From NCBI GenBank assembly GCA_966250385.1, contig CBINHC010000017.1, positions 1 through 53,872 of the forward strand: a DNA stretch of 53,872 nucleotides, written 5' to 3'. The DNA comes from DASWTL01 sp966250385 (GTDB lineage: Bacteria > Bacteroidota > Bacteroidia > Sphingobacteriales > Sphingobacteriaceae). Positions 1 through 7,006 of this stretch are shown in pieces. Numbering within the stretch: the stretch's first letter is position 1; the number at the start of each line of letters is the position of its first letter. Made by a program: the position numbers and the translations under genes. The notes under the pieces were generated by a model, which was not told the origin of the DNA, searched no databases, and worked only from the letters and a program-made list of their open reading frames with translations.

Positions 1-55
1 GAGGGCTTTAAACCTACTGAGTACAGTGCTTACACTGCTGTTAAAATTGATGAAG
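1..55. repeat. terminal overlap equal to positions 53818-53872
   Basis: The first 55 bases are identical to the last 55. The same 55 bases also occur at 42960-43014, inside a paralogous lipoprotein gene, where they continue into different sequence (cagccg instead of ttaaaa). A 55-base end overlap at a repeat branch point is what a k=55 de Bruijn assembly of a circular molecule would leave. The reading frame runs unbroken across the join, which supports circularity and a true length of about 53,817 bp. Confidence 0.85.
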
Positions 56-132
56 TTAAAAAGACCGTTCATCTTACCAGAACTGATAGACAGAACTTCC
101 GCACTTACGAGGTCATCTACCGGATTAAATAG
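1..132 (+). CDS. 3' part of lipoprotein gene that wraps round the circle (5' part at 53407-53872)
   Basis: This is the C-terminal piece of a lipoprotein whose start is at 53407. Joined across the 55-bp overlap, the frame reads through without interruption to the TAG at 130-132 and gives 180 residues, against 178 for its paralogue at 42552-43088. The tail here (VKKTVHLTRTDRQNFRTYEVIYRIK) differs from the paralogue, while the part shared by both genes is identical. A GC hairpin follows at 143-163. Function is unknown; see the 5' entry for the lipobox and domain notes. Confidence 0.8.
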   Translation, partial: EGFKPTEYSAYTAVKIDEVKKTVHLTRTDRQNFRTYEVIYRIK

Positions 133-142
133 GATTAACTCA

Positions 143-170
143 GTAGCCCTCTCAGGGGGCTACTATCCCT
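143..170 (+). terminator. hairpin after lipoprotein gene
   Basis: GTAGCCC (143-149) pairs with GGGCTAC (157-163) around a short loop, directly after the lipoprotein stop. There is no strong T tract, so intrinsic termination is likely but not certain. Confidence 0.55.
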
Positions 171-185
171 TAGTGAATAAACTCA

Positions 186-214
186 TTTTTTAGATTGCAA
201 CATGATGAAAACCT
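186..214 (+). repeat. copy 1 of a dispersed TTTTTTAGATTGCAAC motif
   Basis: The string CATTTTTTAGATTGCAACATG occurs just before and over the start codon of the gene at 202. Close copies are at 23624-23651, 28163-28192 (opposite strand) and 30834-30867. In all four, the motif is followed within a few bases by an ATG and A-rich sequence. It may be a shared promoter or translation-start element; its function is unknown. Confidence 0.5.
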
Positions 215-564
215 ACTTTACGCCCTCTCTATTTACCTATTTTGAGGAAGTGGTTAGCTTACCTGTCCTAACTCTTCTCATGGTTTCGATTATATGCCTA
301 CTTGTCTTTTTGGCTAGACGGTTTCCAGAGAAAAGGAAGAGGGTTTACCGGGGTGGTAGTTCAATCGCATCCTTACTTATTGTTCTGAAAGCGGTCTGCT
401 TCTTGTATTGTCTATATCTTCCAGGCAAAGTAAGCGCGTTCAATACGGTGCTTATAAGCATAAGTCCCCGGCTAGACTTCTTTCCATTGCTTATCAATGG
501 GGTTTTTGTGGTCATTCTTAGCCTCTTACTCTTCTCCGTTTATCAACGCCTAAATAAGGAATAA
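202..564 (+). CDS. small integral membrane protein, unknown
   Basis: The 120-residue product has three hydrophobic segments (about residues 18-38, 52-75 and 90-113) separated by a basic loop (RRFPEKRKR), so it should lie in the inner membrane. Two adjacent ATG codons (202 and 205) could start it. It sits 70 bp after the wrapped lipoprotein gene and its start overlaps one copy of the dispersed TTTTTTAGATTGCAAC motif. The next gene starts 21 bp downstream, so the two are probably co-transcribed. I do not recognise a family. The reading frame is supported by hydrophobic patterning and tight packing only. Confidence 0.55.
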   Translation: MMKTYFTPSLFTYFEEVVSLPVLTLLMVSIICLLVFLARRFPEKRKRVYRGGSSIASLLIVLKAVCFLYCLYLPGKVSAFNTVLISISPRLDFFPLLINGVFVVILSLLLFSVYQRLNKE

Positions 565-585
565 AGACATTTTAAATTCTATAAT

Positions 586-924
586 ATGAATCTTTCTAAT
601 ACACATATATCGATCACGGGCGAGCTTGTCGCGCGTTCTCCATTTAGAGTTTTCCAACGTGAAAGATACAATGCGGCCATTATCCTCGAAACCGAAATGG
701 AAATCCTGAAGCAGGACTATAGATCAATTACCACGCTACAGGCGGTAGACCTAGACGAAGCGTGGATGTTGTCCCAAGAACTACCACCCCGACGTTCAGT
801 GAGTGTGGGCGATATCTTTCAATCGGGAAAACAGCTTCACCTGGTTATGCCTTTCGGCCATTACCGATCGAATGGGGTGAGAGAATTGATTTCTTGGGTA
901 GTCAATATACACGATAGGCCATGA
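586..924 (+). CDS. hypothetical protein, 112 aa
   Basis: This soluble 112-residue protein has no signal peptide or membrane segment and no motif that I recognise. The middle (EILKQDYRSITTLQAVDLDEAW) looks helical and the C-terminal half looks like beta strands. Its stop overlaps the start of the next small gene in an ATGA arrangement (921-924), which indicates translational coupling and supports both frames as real. It belongs to a small operon of unknown function (202-1094) that ends in a clear hairpin. Confidence 0.55.
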   Translation: MNLSNTHISITGELVARSPFRVFQRERYNAAIILETEMEILKQDYRSITTLQAVDLDEAWMLSQELPPRRSVSVGDIFQSGKQLHLVMPFGHYRSNGVRELISWVVNIHDRP

Positions 925-1094
925 CGGAGAAGGAGACATTAAAAGCCCGAATTGCTGAAATAGAATCACAGTTCGTAAATATTAATCCCTCTTTTAGCGA
1001 TCATCCCGAGCAGTATACTCCTAAAGATCTTTCATTGTTGATGGAGTGGGATGCTCTTAATGCCAGATTGGATAAATGTGAAGGGGCCGAATAA
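921..1094 (+). CDS. small acidic hypothetical protein, 57 aa
   Basis: A 57-residue product begins MTEKETLKARIAEIESQF and ends at the TAA at 1092-1094. The start codon overlaps the previous stop (ATGA), so translation is probably coupled. The composition is charged and helical, with no membrane segment. A rho-independent terminator overlaps the stop codon, which fits its place as the last gene of the operon. I do not recognise it. Confidence 0.55.
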   Translation: MTEKETLKARIAEIESQFVNINPSFSDHPEQYTPKDLSLLMEWDALNARLDKCEGAE

Positions 1095-1104
1095 GCCCCT
1101 TTTG
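1081..1104 (+). terminator. rho-independent terminator
   Basis: AAGGGGC (1081-1087) pairs with GCCCCTT (1095-1101), followed by TTTG. The stem overlaps the stop codon of the 57-aa gene and is followed directly by the degenerate copy of the 126-bp repeat. Confidence 0.75.
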
Positions 1105-1110
1105 TCCTTT

Positions 1111-1232
1111 GTAGATATTTTCAAAGCCCTGAGAAGACTGATCCGGGATAGCTCTAGAACAGTCCTCCCCTTTACTATCTACAACTCGCAACCACCAGCT
1201 CGTTCCACTACCAGGTGAGAACAAAATAAATG
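1111..1232 (+). repeat. degenerate copy of the 126-bp tripartite repeat
   Basis: GTAGAT at 1111 and ATCTAC at 1177 are 66 bp apart, one base longer than the 65 bp in intact copies. GATCC lies at offset 29 from the first motif, exactly as in the other copies. The third motif, expected near 1232, is missing, although an ACCAGGT box is still present at 1209-1215. Like other copies, it lies between the terminator of one operon and the AT-rich promoter array of the next. Confidence 0.6.
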
Positions 1233-1285
1233 TTATATAATTATATAAATATAATAAAATACAAATGTATATTTGTATAATTAAA
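1231..1285. promoter_or_regulatory. AT-rich palindromic array / promoter
   Basis: Overlapping copies of a TATA-AT-rich palindrome (tatataattatata, tatatttgtataat) lie directly before the DUF6876 gene. TATATTTG at 1269-1276 fits the Bacteroidetes -7 box TAnnTTTG, which would place transcription start only about 10 bases before the ATG at 1292. Similar arrays precede most backbone operons. Confidence 0.6.
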
Positions 1286-1291
1286 TCACAG

Positions 1292-1699
1292 ATGGAAATT
1301 CAACATTTAAATCAGACGGCCTTATCTCTGGCCCATGAAGCCGATAGGTTCGCAAGCTTTTGTAATACCGAACAGTGGCATTTTCTGCCAATGTTCCCAA
1401 GTTTTCTTTATTCAGATGGTGTCAAGCAGTTAACGGAGGAATGCCAGAGCTATTGGTTATTAATTGAAATCTTCGCTCGATGCAATAAGCAAGTATCGTT
1501 TCAATCCTGGAAACTACGGAGGAACGGAAGCGGTAATACATTCATCTTGTCAGGGGATGACAGAAACGGTAAAGTTTTTTCGTCTACAGTTATTCCTTTT
1601 TCGGACTTCCCTTTTGACGGGGTAGACCTATCCTTTATAACCGGGATTGATCCTGATAATAACCCTGTTCTTTGTCTAACCCTTCCTAATGAATACTAG
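1292..1699 (+). CDS. DUF6876 family protein
   Basis: The 135-residue protein carries the pattern FLYSDGVKQLTEECQSYWLLIEIF, then QSWKLRRNGSG and VIPFSDFPFDGVDLSFI, which I recognise as the DUF6876 family found on many plasmids and mobile elements. Its function is not established. I chose ATG 1292 because an upstream in-frame ATG at 1265 lies inside the promoter array. The end overlaps the start of the sigma factor by 11 bp, so the two are translated together. It could modulate the sigma factor, but nothing in the sequence resembles a known anti-sigma domain. Confidence 0.75.
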   Translation: MEIQHLNQTALSLAHEADRFASFCNTEQWHFLPMFPSFLYSDGVKQLTEECQSYWLLIEIFARCNKQVSFQSWKLRRNGSGNTFILSGDDRNGKVFSSTVIPFSDFPFDGVDLSFITGIDPDNNPVLCLTLPNEY

Positions 1700-2288
1700 C
1701 GATTTGACAAGTGCGAGTGTAGATCCGGATGGTGAGGCTATCGCCATATTTCGAAAGGGTGATTTAAAGGGGTGGGACTACATCTATAAGAAGTATAGAC
1801 CTATCGTTTTGGCCATAATACGCAAGAAGATAGGCAATGACAAGCAGCTTTGTATGGATCTCACTCAGGACACTTTTGAAAGGTTTATTCAAAGTCTGGA
1901 CAGGTACAATCATGTGGACAGCACTTCTATAGCACGCTATATTTCTACAATAGCTCGGAACCTGGTAATTGATCATTTTAGATATACCAAAAGCAGGTTG
2001 ACCTATAGTATTGAGGGTGCTCCGGTAAACATTCCTGATCATTGTTTAAGAAGCGATGAACTGTACGACTATAAATTAACTTACAGGCTAGTTTTAGAAG
2101 AGGTTGATAAGTTAAGCGAGAGATTGAAGGAACCATTAGTGCTAATCCTGGTATCTCAATTGAAATATAAGGAAGTAGCAACAGAGTTGGATCTACCCAT
2201 TAATACCGTCAAAACGAGAATCAGCAGAGCAAAACAAATCCTTCAACAGCGACTCGTTAGGCAGGGAATAGAAGGGGTTGCCAGGTAG
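1689..2288 (+). CDS. RNA polymerase sigma factor, ECF (sigma-70) family
   Basis: This 199-residue sigma factor has region 2 at about residues 20-90 (GWDYIYKKYRPIVLAIIRKK, then DLTQDTFERFIQ and YISTIARNLVIDHFR) and region 4 at about 135-190 (KEPLVLILVSQLKYKEVATELDLPINTVKTRISRAK, a helix-turn-helix). The length is typical of group 4 sigma factors. It should redirect RNA polymerase to a dedicated promoter set. No recognisable anti-sigma gene is next to it. The gene overlaps the DUF6876 gene upstream, and a DUF1573 lipoprotein-like gene follows 49 bp downstream. Plasmid-borne sigma factors are uncommon, so its targets may be on the plasmid itself. Confidence 0.9.
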   Translation: MNTSDLTSASVDPDGEAIAIFRKGDLKGWDYIYKKYRPIVLAIIRKKIGNDKQLCMDLTQDTFERFIQSLDRYNHVDSTSIARYISTIARNLVIDHFRYTKSRLTYSIEGAPVNIPDHCLRSDELYDYKLTYRLVLEEVDKLSERLKEPLVLILVSQLKYKEVATELDLPINTVKTRISRAKQILQQRLVRQGIEGVAR

Positions 2289-2337
2289 TCAATTCACTAA
2301 GCAGTCTTATTAAATTTTAATCTATACTAATTATTTT

Positions 2338-2721
2338 ATGAAACGCATGTTTTTATTTTTCGCCTTAGTCGTTGGTTTGACAGCGGGCGCAGCAGCTCAG
2401 GAGAAACCAGTCTTTAAATTCTCTGAAGAAGAGTTCAATTTCGGGAAAATCCCCCAGGCCGTTCCTGTAACCCACGTCTTTAATTTCACCAACACCGGTG
2501 AAGAACCGCTCATTTTATCTAATGTGCAGCCTACTTGCGGCTGTACTGTTGCAAACTACACCAAGACTCCTATAATGAAAGGTCAAAAGGGCACAATTCA
2601 AATCACATATGATGCTGCTGTTATCATGCCTTTTATCAAAAAGATCGTTGTTACATCCAACGCAACAACGCCAATCAAGGAACTGACCATCCGAGGCGAG
2701 GTTGTAAAGCCAACGAAATAG
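2338..2721 (+). CDS. DUF1573 domain secreted protein
   Basis: A 127-residue protein has a signal peptide (about residues 1-20, ending AAAQ) followed by one DUF1573 domain: FNFGKIPQAVPVTHVFNFTNTGEEPL, then SNVQPTCGCTVANY and KGTIQITYDA. DUF1573 proteins are common exported proteins of Bacteroidota with an immunoglobulin-like fold; their role is not known. The paired cysteines in TCGC are family-typical. A strong terminator follows, so the sigma factor and this gene probably form one transcription unit. Confidence 0.88.
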   Translation: MKRMFLFFALVVGLTAGAAAQEKPVFKFSEEEFNFGKIPQAVPVTHVFNFTNTGEEPLILSNVQPTCGCTVANYTKTPIMKGQKGTIQITYDAAVIMPFIKKIVVTSNATTPIKELTIRGEVVKPTK

Positions 2722-2754
2722 CCTTAGAAATTGATAAGTTTTAGTTTTAATTAG

Positions 2755-2786
2755 CCCGGACGCCTTAACAGGCTCCGGGTTTTTTG
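2755..2786 (+). terminator. rho-independent terminator
   Basis: CCCGGA (2755-2760) pairs with TCCGGG (2774-2779), followed by six T. It ends the sigma factor/DUF1573 unit. Confidence 0.8.
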
Positions 2787-2795
2787 TGAAAGTGT

Positions 2796-3116
2796 TTACC
2801 GTCGGGGCATTGATCCGAGAACCATTTGAAAGATTGTTATTACCACTCCCACAAACCATAGCCCAACCCTCACGTGGATGACTACAAGACTCCATGCCGT
2901 TGCAAAGACAATATCTAATATGGACTGGAAAGTTAGCGTGTTGTCGGCCCTTATCTCCTCCCAAATTTTATAATCCATCATGGTGAACAGCAGGTTTCCC
3001 ATCAAGCCGAACCACAACGACGTTACAGGGGCATCTAAGGTGACGTGCCAGATCAGCAGGGAAGAAAGAGTGCCATAAAGCGTGAAGGGAAATATTCTGA
3101 TCAAGAACGAGGTCAT
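2796..3116 (-). CDS. small integral membrane protein, unknown
   Basis: The 106-residue product has about three or four membrane segments (residues 5-27, 33-50, 65-80 and 83-100), with short basic loops and a C-terminal RR. It is on the minus strand, convergent with the DUF1573 gene, and starts beside an AT-rich box (3113-3136) like those in front of other backbone genes, which supports this start. I do not recognise the family. A second minus-strand frame overlapping its end lies largely antisense to DUF1573 and is not supported. Confidence 0.5.
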   Translation of the reverse strand: MTSFLIRIFPFTLYGTLSSLLIWHVTLDAPVTSLWFGLMGNLLFTMMDYKIWEEIRADNTLTFQSILDIVFATAWSLVVIHVRVGLWFVGVVITIFQMVLGSMPRR

Positions 3117-3136
3117 ATATATCTGTATAATTACAT
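3113..3136. promoter_or_regulatory. AT-rich palindromic box
   Basis: ATATATATCTGTATAATTA is a short version of the AT-rich palindromic arrays found before other backbone genes. Here it lies immediately upstream of the minus-strand membrane protein gene. Confidence 0.4.
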
Positions 3137-3239
3137 AGGCAATTTTAACATTTTCTTTTAGCTTTGAAGCTGGTAACGGTGAATTCTTACTTCTTAAGAA
3201 GAAGGGTTATCGGAAGGGGGGCTGGGCTCCCCTGTTTAC

Positions 3240-3424
3240 GCTTGATACCACCGCGATCCCTGTTTAGTGAAGATCCGTCGTGTACCTCGCATGTCAAAGT
3301 AGACGATTTGAAAAGCTGGGGAGTGGAGATCCGCGCCGCTCCGGAAAGCGCTGCCGTTTCTTTATCTACAGTTTCACGACCGGCCAGCCCGGATATCAGG
3401 TTCCTGGTTAAAGATTTTGTAGAT
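3240..3424 (+). repeat. 126-bp tripartite repeat, copy A (3299-3424), with R-block remnant
   Basis: GTAGAC at 3299, ATCTAC at 3364 and GTAGAT at 3419 give spacings of 65 and 55 bp. GAGATCC is at offset 27, as in the other copies. The sequence before it (CTTGATACCACCGC at 3240, then TGTTTAGTGAAG and CCGTCGT) is a diverged R block with about 150 bp missing. It separates the backbone genes at 1-3.1 kb from the 20-kb accessory region. Confidence 0.85.
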
Positions 3425-3578
3425 GATTTAAAGGGGGGTAGCCCCAAAATCTATGTCTCTTTTGTTGTCAGTTATTAAAACGGACAATGAAGAGAAAAGG
3501 TAGGGCTGCCGAAAAGGGGCAAAGAGCAGTGGAACTTTCTGCGACTTAAAGGGAGAGCGAAGGTTATTGTCATTTAGA
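3425..3578. other. non-coding stretch after repeat copy A
   Basis: No gene is supported here. The sequence begins with the last bases of the repeat and runs into the 3' end of the minus-strand TPR gene. Short frames that cover repeat copy A on both strands are by-products of its GC-rich content. Confidence 0.5.
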
Positions 3579-3962
3579 CTACAAATTCCTATTGTTAGTA
3601 ACCTTCTCAATAATACTACGCCATCTAGGATCTTGGCGCAAAGGTTTCAAATTATAATCTGATGCAATTAGATCTAAGTCTTTAAACTTTCCTCTGTTCA
3701 CGATTTTTTCCAGTTGAAAGAAAGCACTATCAGGTTGATTAATTTGTGCCCAGCAAGAAGCGGCATGATACCTATGTGCTACTGTTGCAAGGCCATTGTT
3801 GGAGTTAAACGCCTTCGTATAAAATTTAACCGCCTCTGAATACTCTTTATTTTTAAATAGTTTATCAGCTGTTTTTGAATAAACCTCATAATCTTTTGAA
3901 ACGTTTTGTCCGAAAGCACTCTTGAACAAGAGGAAGACTACAACAAATATTAGCTTTCTCAT
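3579..3962 (-). CDS. secreted tetratricopeptide-like protein
   Basis: The 127-residue product has a signal peptide (residues 1-18, ending SAFGQ) followed by a helical repeat: ADKLFKNKEYSEAVKFYTKAF, then AHRYHAASCWAQINQPDSAFFQLEKIV and a C-terminal DPRWRSIIEKV. This pattern is known from short TPR modules in many Bacteroidota exported proteins. It probably mediates protein contacts in the periplasm. It overlaps the upstream secreted-protein gene by 4 bp, so the two are translationally coupled. It is the last gene of a minus-strand group (4636 to 3579). Confidence 0.65.
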   Translation of the reverse strand: MRKLIFVVVFLLFKSAFGQNVSKDYEVYSKTADKLFKNKEYSEAVKFYTKAFNSNNGLATVAHRYHAASCWAQINQPDSAFFQLEKIVNRGKFKDLDLIASDYNLKPLRQDPRWRSIIEKVTNNRNL

Positions 3963-4300
3963 TTATCTTTTCGTTTGGTCTTGTAAATAGTGATACTCTT
4001 AATGCCGGAATCAGATGTTTCGTCATTGATACTCATTATAAACGTGTAATCAGCTAGCTTATATTTTTTTAATAAACCATCGTCAGCCCTATAGATTTTA
4101 TCATCAATTACAATAAGCTTTTCCTTTGACAACAATTCTGGAGATAATCTTACCTTGGGAACATTCGGATTTCCCCTCCCCTCTTTTGGAAAGTCACCAT
4201 ATGGAAAGTCCTTATAATTAAGCGAGTCAATAGCAGGTTTCTTTTGCGCCATTAACTGGAGGCTAAGAAACACCATCGGGATTAGTATTAAGAATTTCAT
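3959..4300 (-). CDS. secreted protein, unknown, 113 aa
   Basis: A signal peptide (MKFLILIPMVFLSLQLMAQ) precedes a 94-residue mature part with no cysteine. The mature part has a proline- and glycine-rich start (YKDFPYGDFPKEGRGNPNVPKV) and a basic C-terminus (TIYKTKRKDK). The segment KLIVIDDKIYRADDGLLKKYKLADYTFIMSIND is reminiscent of the plug-like sequences seen in some Bacteroidota exported proteins, but I cannot assign a family. The gene overlaps the TPR gene by 4 bp and lies 24 bp after the 103-aa secreted protein gene. Confidence 0.6.
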   Translation of the reverse strand: MKFLILIPMVFLSLQLMAQKKPAIDSLNYKDFPYGDFPKEGRGNPNVPKVRLSPELLSKEKLIVIDDKIYRADDGLLKKYKLADYTFIMSINDETSDSGIKSITIYKTKRKDK

Positions 4301-4324
4301 AGATAGATGATTAAAATAGTTACT

Positions 4325-4636
4325 CTAACATAACGTCGCGTATTCGTCCATACTCATACAAATTGTCCTAGGAACTCCGATAACCTCATTTGCCTCACAA
4401 GGAATCCACCAAACCGATCCATCTCCCATTGCAGTAACGGCGCCAAGATGGTAACAACCATCGTCAAAGAGTATATAGTACAACTCTCTTGCATAGCTGG
4501 TTACAGCAGCTTTACTACCCTCCGAAGAAAGAAGCACTTTCTCAGGGGAATTTTTCTCATTTGCCAAGGACGACTTAGAAAACGAAAGGCCAAGTACTAG
4601 TCCCATGAACAGAATTAAAATTACGGATTTTTTCAT
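4325..4636 (-). CDS. small secreted protein with four cysteines
   Basis: The 103-residue product has a signal peptide (about residues 1-25, ending SLA) and a mature part of about 78 residues. Cysteines are confined to its C-terminal half (DDGCYHL, WIPCEAN, RTICMS, and a final C-terminal C), which suggests two disulfides in the periplasm or outside the cell. The composition resembles small secreted peptides found next to TPR or thioredoxin-like genes in Bacteroidota. I do not recognise it. The first gene of the group, it is divergent from the zincin-like lipoprotein gene across a 339-bp gap. Confidence 0.55.
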   Translation of the reverse strand: MKKSVILILFMGLVLGLSFSKSSLANEKNSPEKVLLSSEGSKAAVTSYARELYYILFDDGCYHLGAVTAMGDGSVWWIPCEANEVIGVPRTICMSMDEYATLC

Positions 4637-4975
4637 AATGTTAAAGAATTAGATTTTTTAGTTATAATAAATATAATTACTTAATTATTAATAGCAAATT
4701 TTTTTAAAGTTAATTGCTATTGTTACGCAAGTTTTATTTTCTTCCACATTAACATTTTAATAGTTCGTCCACTGATCGTTGAAACGTTACATTAAAACGA
4801 TGGTTTTAAAGTAGAATCCAGGACAGTCGGCACCGTCTCCCATCCAGAGGAAATACAGCCGTTCTTCCAAACTACGAGTCGAGACATTGTGTTAACGGTA
4901 TCTTTTATTTAGTGAACGGTTTAAGAGTTAGCCACTTGGCGTTTATTTTTACAAGAAACCAAAACTTTTTCGCGT
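4637..4975. other. divergent intergenic region
   Basis: This 339-bp gap between divergent genes is AT-rich near the minus-strand gene and must contain promoters in both directions. I see no convincing ORF, RNA gene or repeat copy in it. Confidence 0.4.
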
Positions 4976-6424
4976 ATGAATAGAAAATTAATTATTAGCA
5001 TCCGGCTATTTCTTCTGTTGTCGGTGTTCATGCTTATCAACTCATGTCAGAAGGATTCCTCTGTTCCCAACGTCGATAGCGAAGAAACTCTGATTTCGGA
5101 TGCAAAGAGCTTCTTTGAAGGACAGGTTCTAAAGGGTGATAAGGGCACTAAAACGCTTGCTAAAAAGAAGCAGTCATTCCGAAGTGAATTTGCAAAGGCT
5201 GCATTATGGGATCAGGCGAAGATTAAAACAATATCAATAGGAGATGTAGTAACCGTTCCTCTTAAATATACTGGTACAGTCTACACCAAGAGTGGGAAAG
5301 CGAAGAGACCAGTGGCTCTTGAGAACTTAAGCTATTTAATGGTTTATCCTAATAAGGTAGATGGCAAAATGTACGCTGAGCTTGTAACCTGGATCCCCGA
5401 TGACGAGTATTGGGATGATAAAGCTCGTAAAAAGAAGCCGTATCGAGGAACAATCATTGTTGAAGATTGGCAAGGAAATTTCATTAAAGGCTTTCGATTT
5501 GGAAAAGATGGAATTCGCCCTTTGACGCTTCCCCAAGAAAGTGGCGGAGTAAGCACTTCGGCATTGATGCAACATTGTTATACAGTTGAATGGAGCACCT
5601 GCGCCAGGTACGGGAACGGTGCATGGTATTGCCAGGTTGGCGGATATGATTCTTACTGCGAATCGTGGGATCCATCCAGTGGTGGAAGTCCAGGGACCGG
5701 TGGTGGTGGTGGTAGTGGTAGTGGTGGTGGTGGTACACCTAATCCAGGAGATTATCCTCCATCGGATCCCAATAATCCGTGTGACGGAAGTTCTTCTCCA
5801 TCGGTCTCGGCCATCAACCCGTGTGATGACCCTGACCCTAGCACCCCCCCTACTGACGTAATAAACCAAGTTCAAGATCCCTGTCTCCAGTATATGGTGA
5901 ACCACGTGCTATTCAGAAGTCCACAAAGTGTTATTAGTAACCTAATCCAAAGAACTTTTAATCAACAAACTGTTTTTAACCTCAGGATAATGGATAGTGA
6001 GAGGATAGCATTTACTACTGATGGAATCACGACCGCTAGTCTAAATACGACGACTAATCCTATGGTACTTGAAGCTGATGTTGTTATTACACTTAACCGG
6101 ACCGTTTTAAAGAATGCGTCTCAAGAGTATATAGCGGCAACTATCCTCCATGAGGCGGTTCATGCCTATATGTATGAACAAGGAAACCTAGGGGCTATGC
6201 AACATGAGGCCATGTATATTGGGTACGCGCAGACAATAGCTTCGACTCTAAAGGCAATGTATCCTAATTTAACTGAGAACGAGGCATGGGGGTTATCTGT
6301 CGGCGGGCTCGAAAAAACATGGAGTTTCAATATAGATGCGAGTAGGCTTCCAACTATGATCGGTGATGTGAGCGTAATAAATGCGAGTTATCGTTTATAT
6401 GGAGCTGGTACGAGATGTCAATAA
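4976..6424 (+). CDS. zincin-like putative surface lipoprotein
   Basis: The 482-residue protein begins with a lipoprotein signal (lipobox INSC, Cys24). A middle cysteine-rich part (CYTVEWSTCARYGNGAWYC, then SYCESW) is followed by a long Gly/Ser/Pro linker encoded partly by a GGT microsatellite at about 5698-5736. The C-terminal third holds an HExxH-type motif, ATILHEAVHAYMYEQ, with further H and E residues in QHEAMYIGYA, as in zinc metalloproteases or SprT-like proteins. It is probably anchored in the outer membrane. The substrate is unknown, and the fold assignment rests on the one motif. Confidence 0.65.
   Translation: MNRKLIISIRLFLLLSVFMLINSCQKDSSVPNVDSEETLISDAKSFFEGQVLKGDKGTKTLAKKKQSFRSEFAKAALWDQAKIKTISIGDVVTVPLKYTGTVYTKSGKAKRPVALENLSYLMVYPNKVDGKMYAELVTWIPDDEYWDDKARKKKPYRGTIIVEDWQGNFIKGFRFGKDGIRPLTLPQESGGVSTSALMQHCYTVEWSTCARYGNGAWYCQVGGYDSYCESWDPSSGGSPGTGGGGGSGSGGGGTPNPGDYPPSDPNNPCDGSSSPSVSAINPCDDPDPSTPPTDVINQVQDPCLQYMVNHVLFRSPQSVISNLIQRTFNQQTVFNLRIMDSERIAFTTDGITTASLNTTTNPMVLEADVVITLNRTVLKNASQEYIAATILHEAVHAYMYEQGNLGAMQHEAMYIGYAQTIASTLKAMYPNLTENEAWGLSVGGLEKTWSFNIDASRLPTMIGDVSVINASYRLYGAGTRCQ
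5698..5736 (+). repeat. GGT trinucleotide microsatellite within a coding linker
   Basis: A run of GGT with a few AGT units encodes the Gly/Ser linker of the zincin-like lipoprotein. Slippage would change the linker length in steps of one residue without breaking the frame. Confidence 0.8.
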
Positions 6425-6461
6425 AGACTCGATATTGTTATAAATTTCATAGATTATTAGT

Positions 6462-6959
6462 ATGATTAAATCTTTCAAAAATCTGGCTCTCGCTATCCTC
6501 CTGTTGACTAACTTGGTAAGCGCGGCTCAAACATCGGACAGCTTAATTAATGAGTTTCAGTGGTCGATCAGAAAAAATTTGCAATATCCCAATCTGTTGA
6601 AGGAGAATTGCATATCAACTTTTACTGTATTAAAAGCGGAGATAGATGGAAATGGTAAGGTTAAAGATATTATTCTCTCAGATAGCGCGGATCCCCTGTT
6701 TAATATGGAATTCGTATTTATAGTCAAGAAGTTGAATACAGGTGCGCTGGAAAAGTTAGCACTCAAACGAAAACTAACAAGTGCCACTCTGTTAATGCCC
6801 ATCTACATTTCCATTGTTTCAGAAAAGTGCGCCCGAACATCAATAGACCCAGATCGGATGTCTAAAGCATTTCAATTTAACAAGGAAGATTTCAGGACTA
6901 GCGCCATTATGCTGCCAATACTTTCTTCGCAGCGGATAGAGGAATCGATTGTCAACTAA
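6462..6959 (+). CDS. secreted protein with TonB C-terminal-like segment
   Basis: The 165-residue product has a signal peptide (residues 1-22, ending SAAQ) followed by LQYPNLLKENCISTFTVLKAEIDGNGKVKDIILSDSADPLFN. The YP start, the G-x-V core and the dG-V-x-d-v-x-x-S-x-D-P pattern resemble the TonB C-terminal domain of Bacteroidota energy transducers. No N-terminal TonB anchor or proline-rich spacer is present, so it is a free periplasmic domain. It follows the lipoprotein gene by 37 bp and ends at a long perfect hairpin, which indicates a two-gene operon. Confidence 0.5.
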   Translation: MIKSFKNLALAILLLTNLVSAAQTSDSLINEFQWSIRKNLQYPNLLKENCISTFTVLKAEIDGNGKVKDIILSDSADPLFNMEFVFIVKKLNTGALEKLALKRKLTSATLLMPIYISIVSEKCARTSIDPDRMSKAFQFNKEDFRTSAIMLPILSSQRIEESIVN

Positions 6960-6973
6960 AGCTAACAGACATG

Positions 6974-7006
6974 AATGGGAGGCGCTTATGTCAAGCGCCT
7001 CCCATT
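6974..7006 (+). terminator. perfect 14-bp stem hairpin
   Basis: AATGGGAGGCGCTT (6974-6987) and AAGCGCCTCCCATT (6993-7006) are perfect complements around the loop ATGTC. It lies 15 bp after the secreted-protein stop. There is no strong T tract, but the stem is very stable. Confidence 0.65.

Noticed and set aside
2515..2964. 149-codon minus-strand frame overlapping DUF1573
   Set aside because: Mostly antisense to a well-supported gene and to its terminator; the adjacent minus-strand membrane protein frame is more plausible.
3164..3478. Open frames on both strands across repeat copy A
   Set aside because: They cover a repeat whose other copies have stop codons in the same frames, and the translations show no family features.
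5336..5905. 189-codon minus-strand frame opposite the Gly-rich linker
   Set aside because: It consists of poly-Thr from the GGT repeat read backwards, and lies wholly antisense to the lipoprotein gene.
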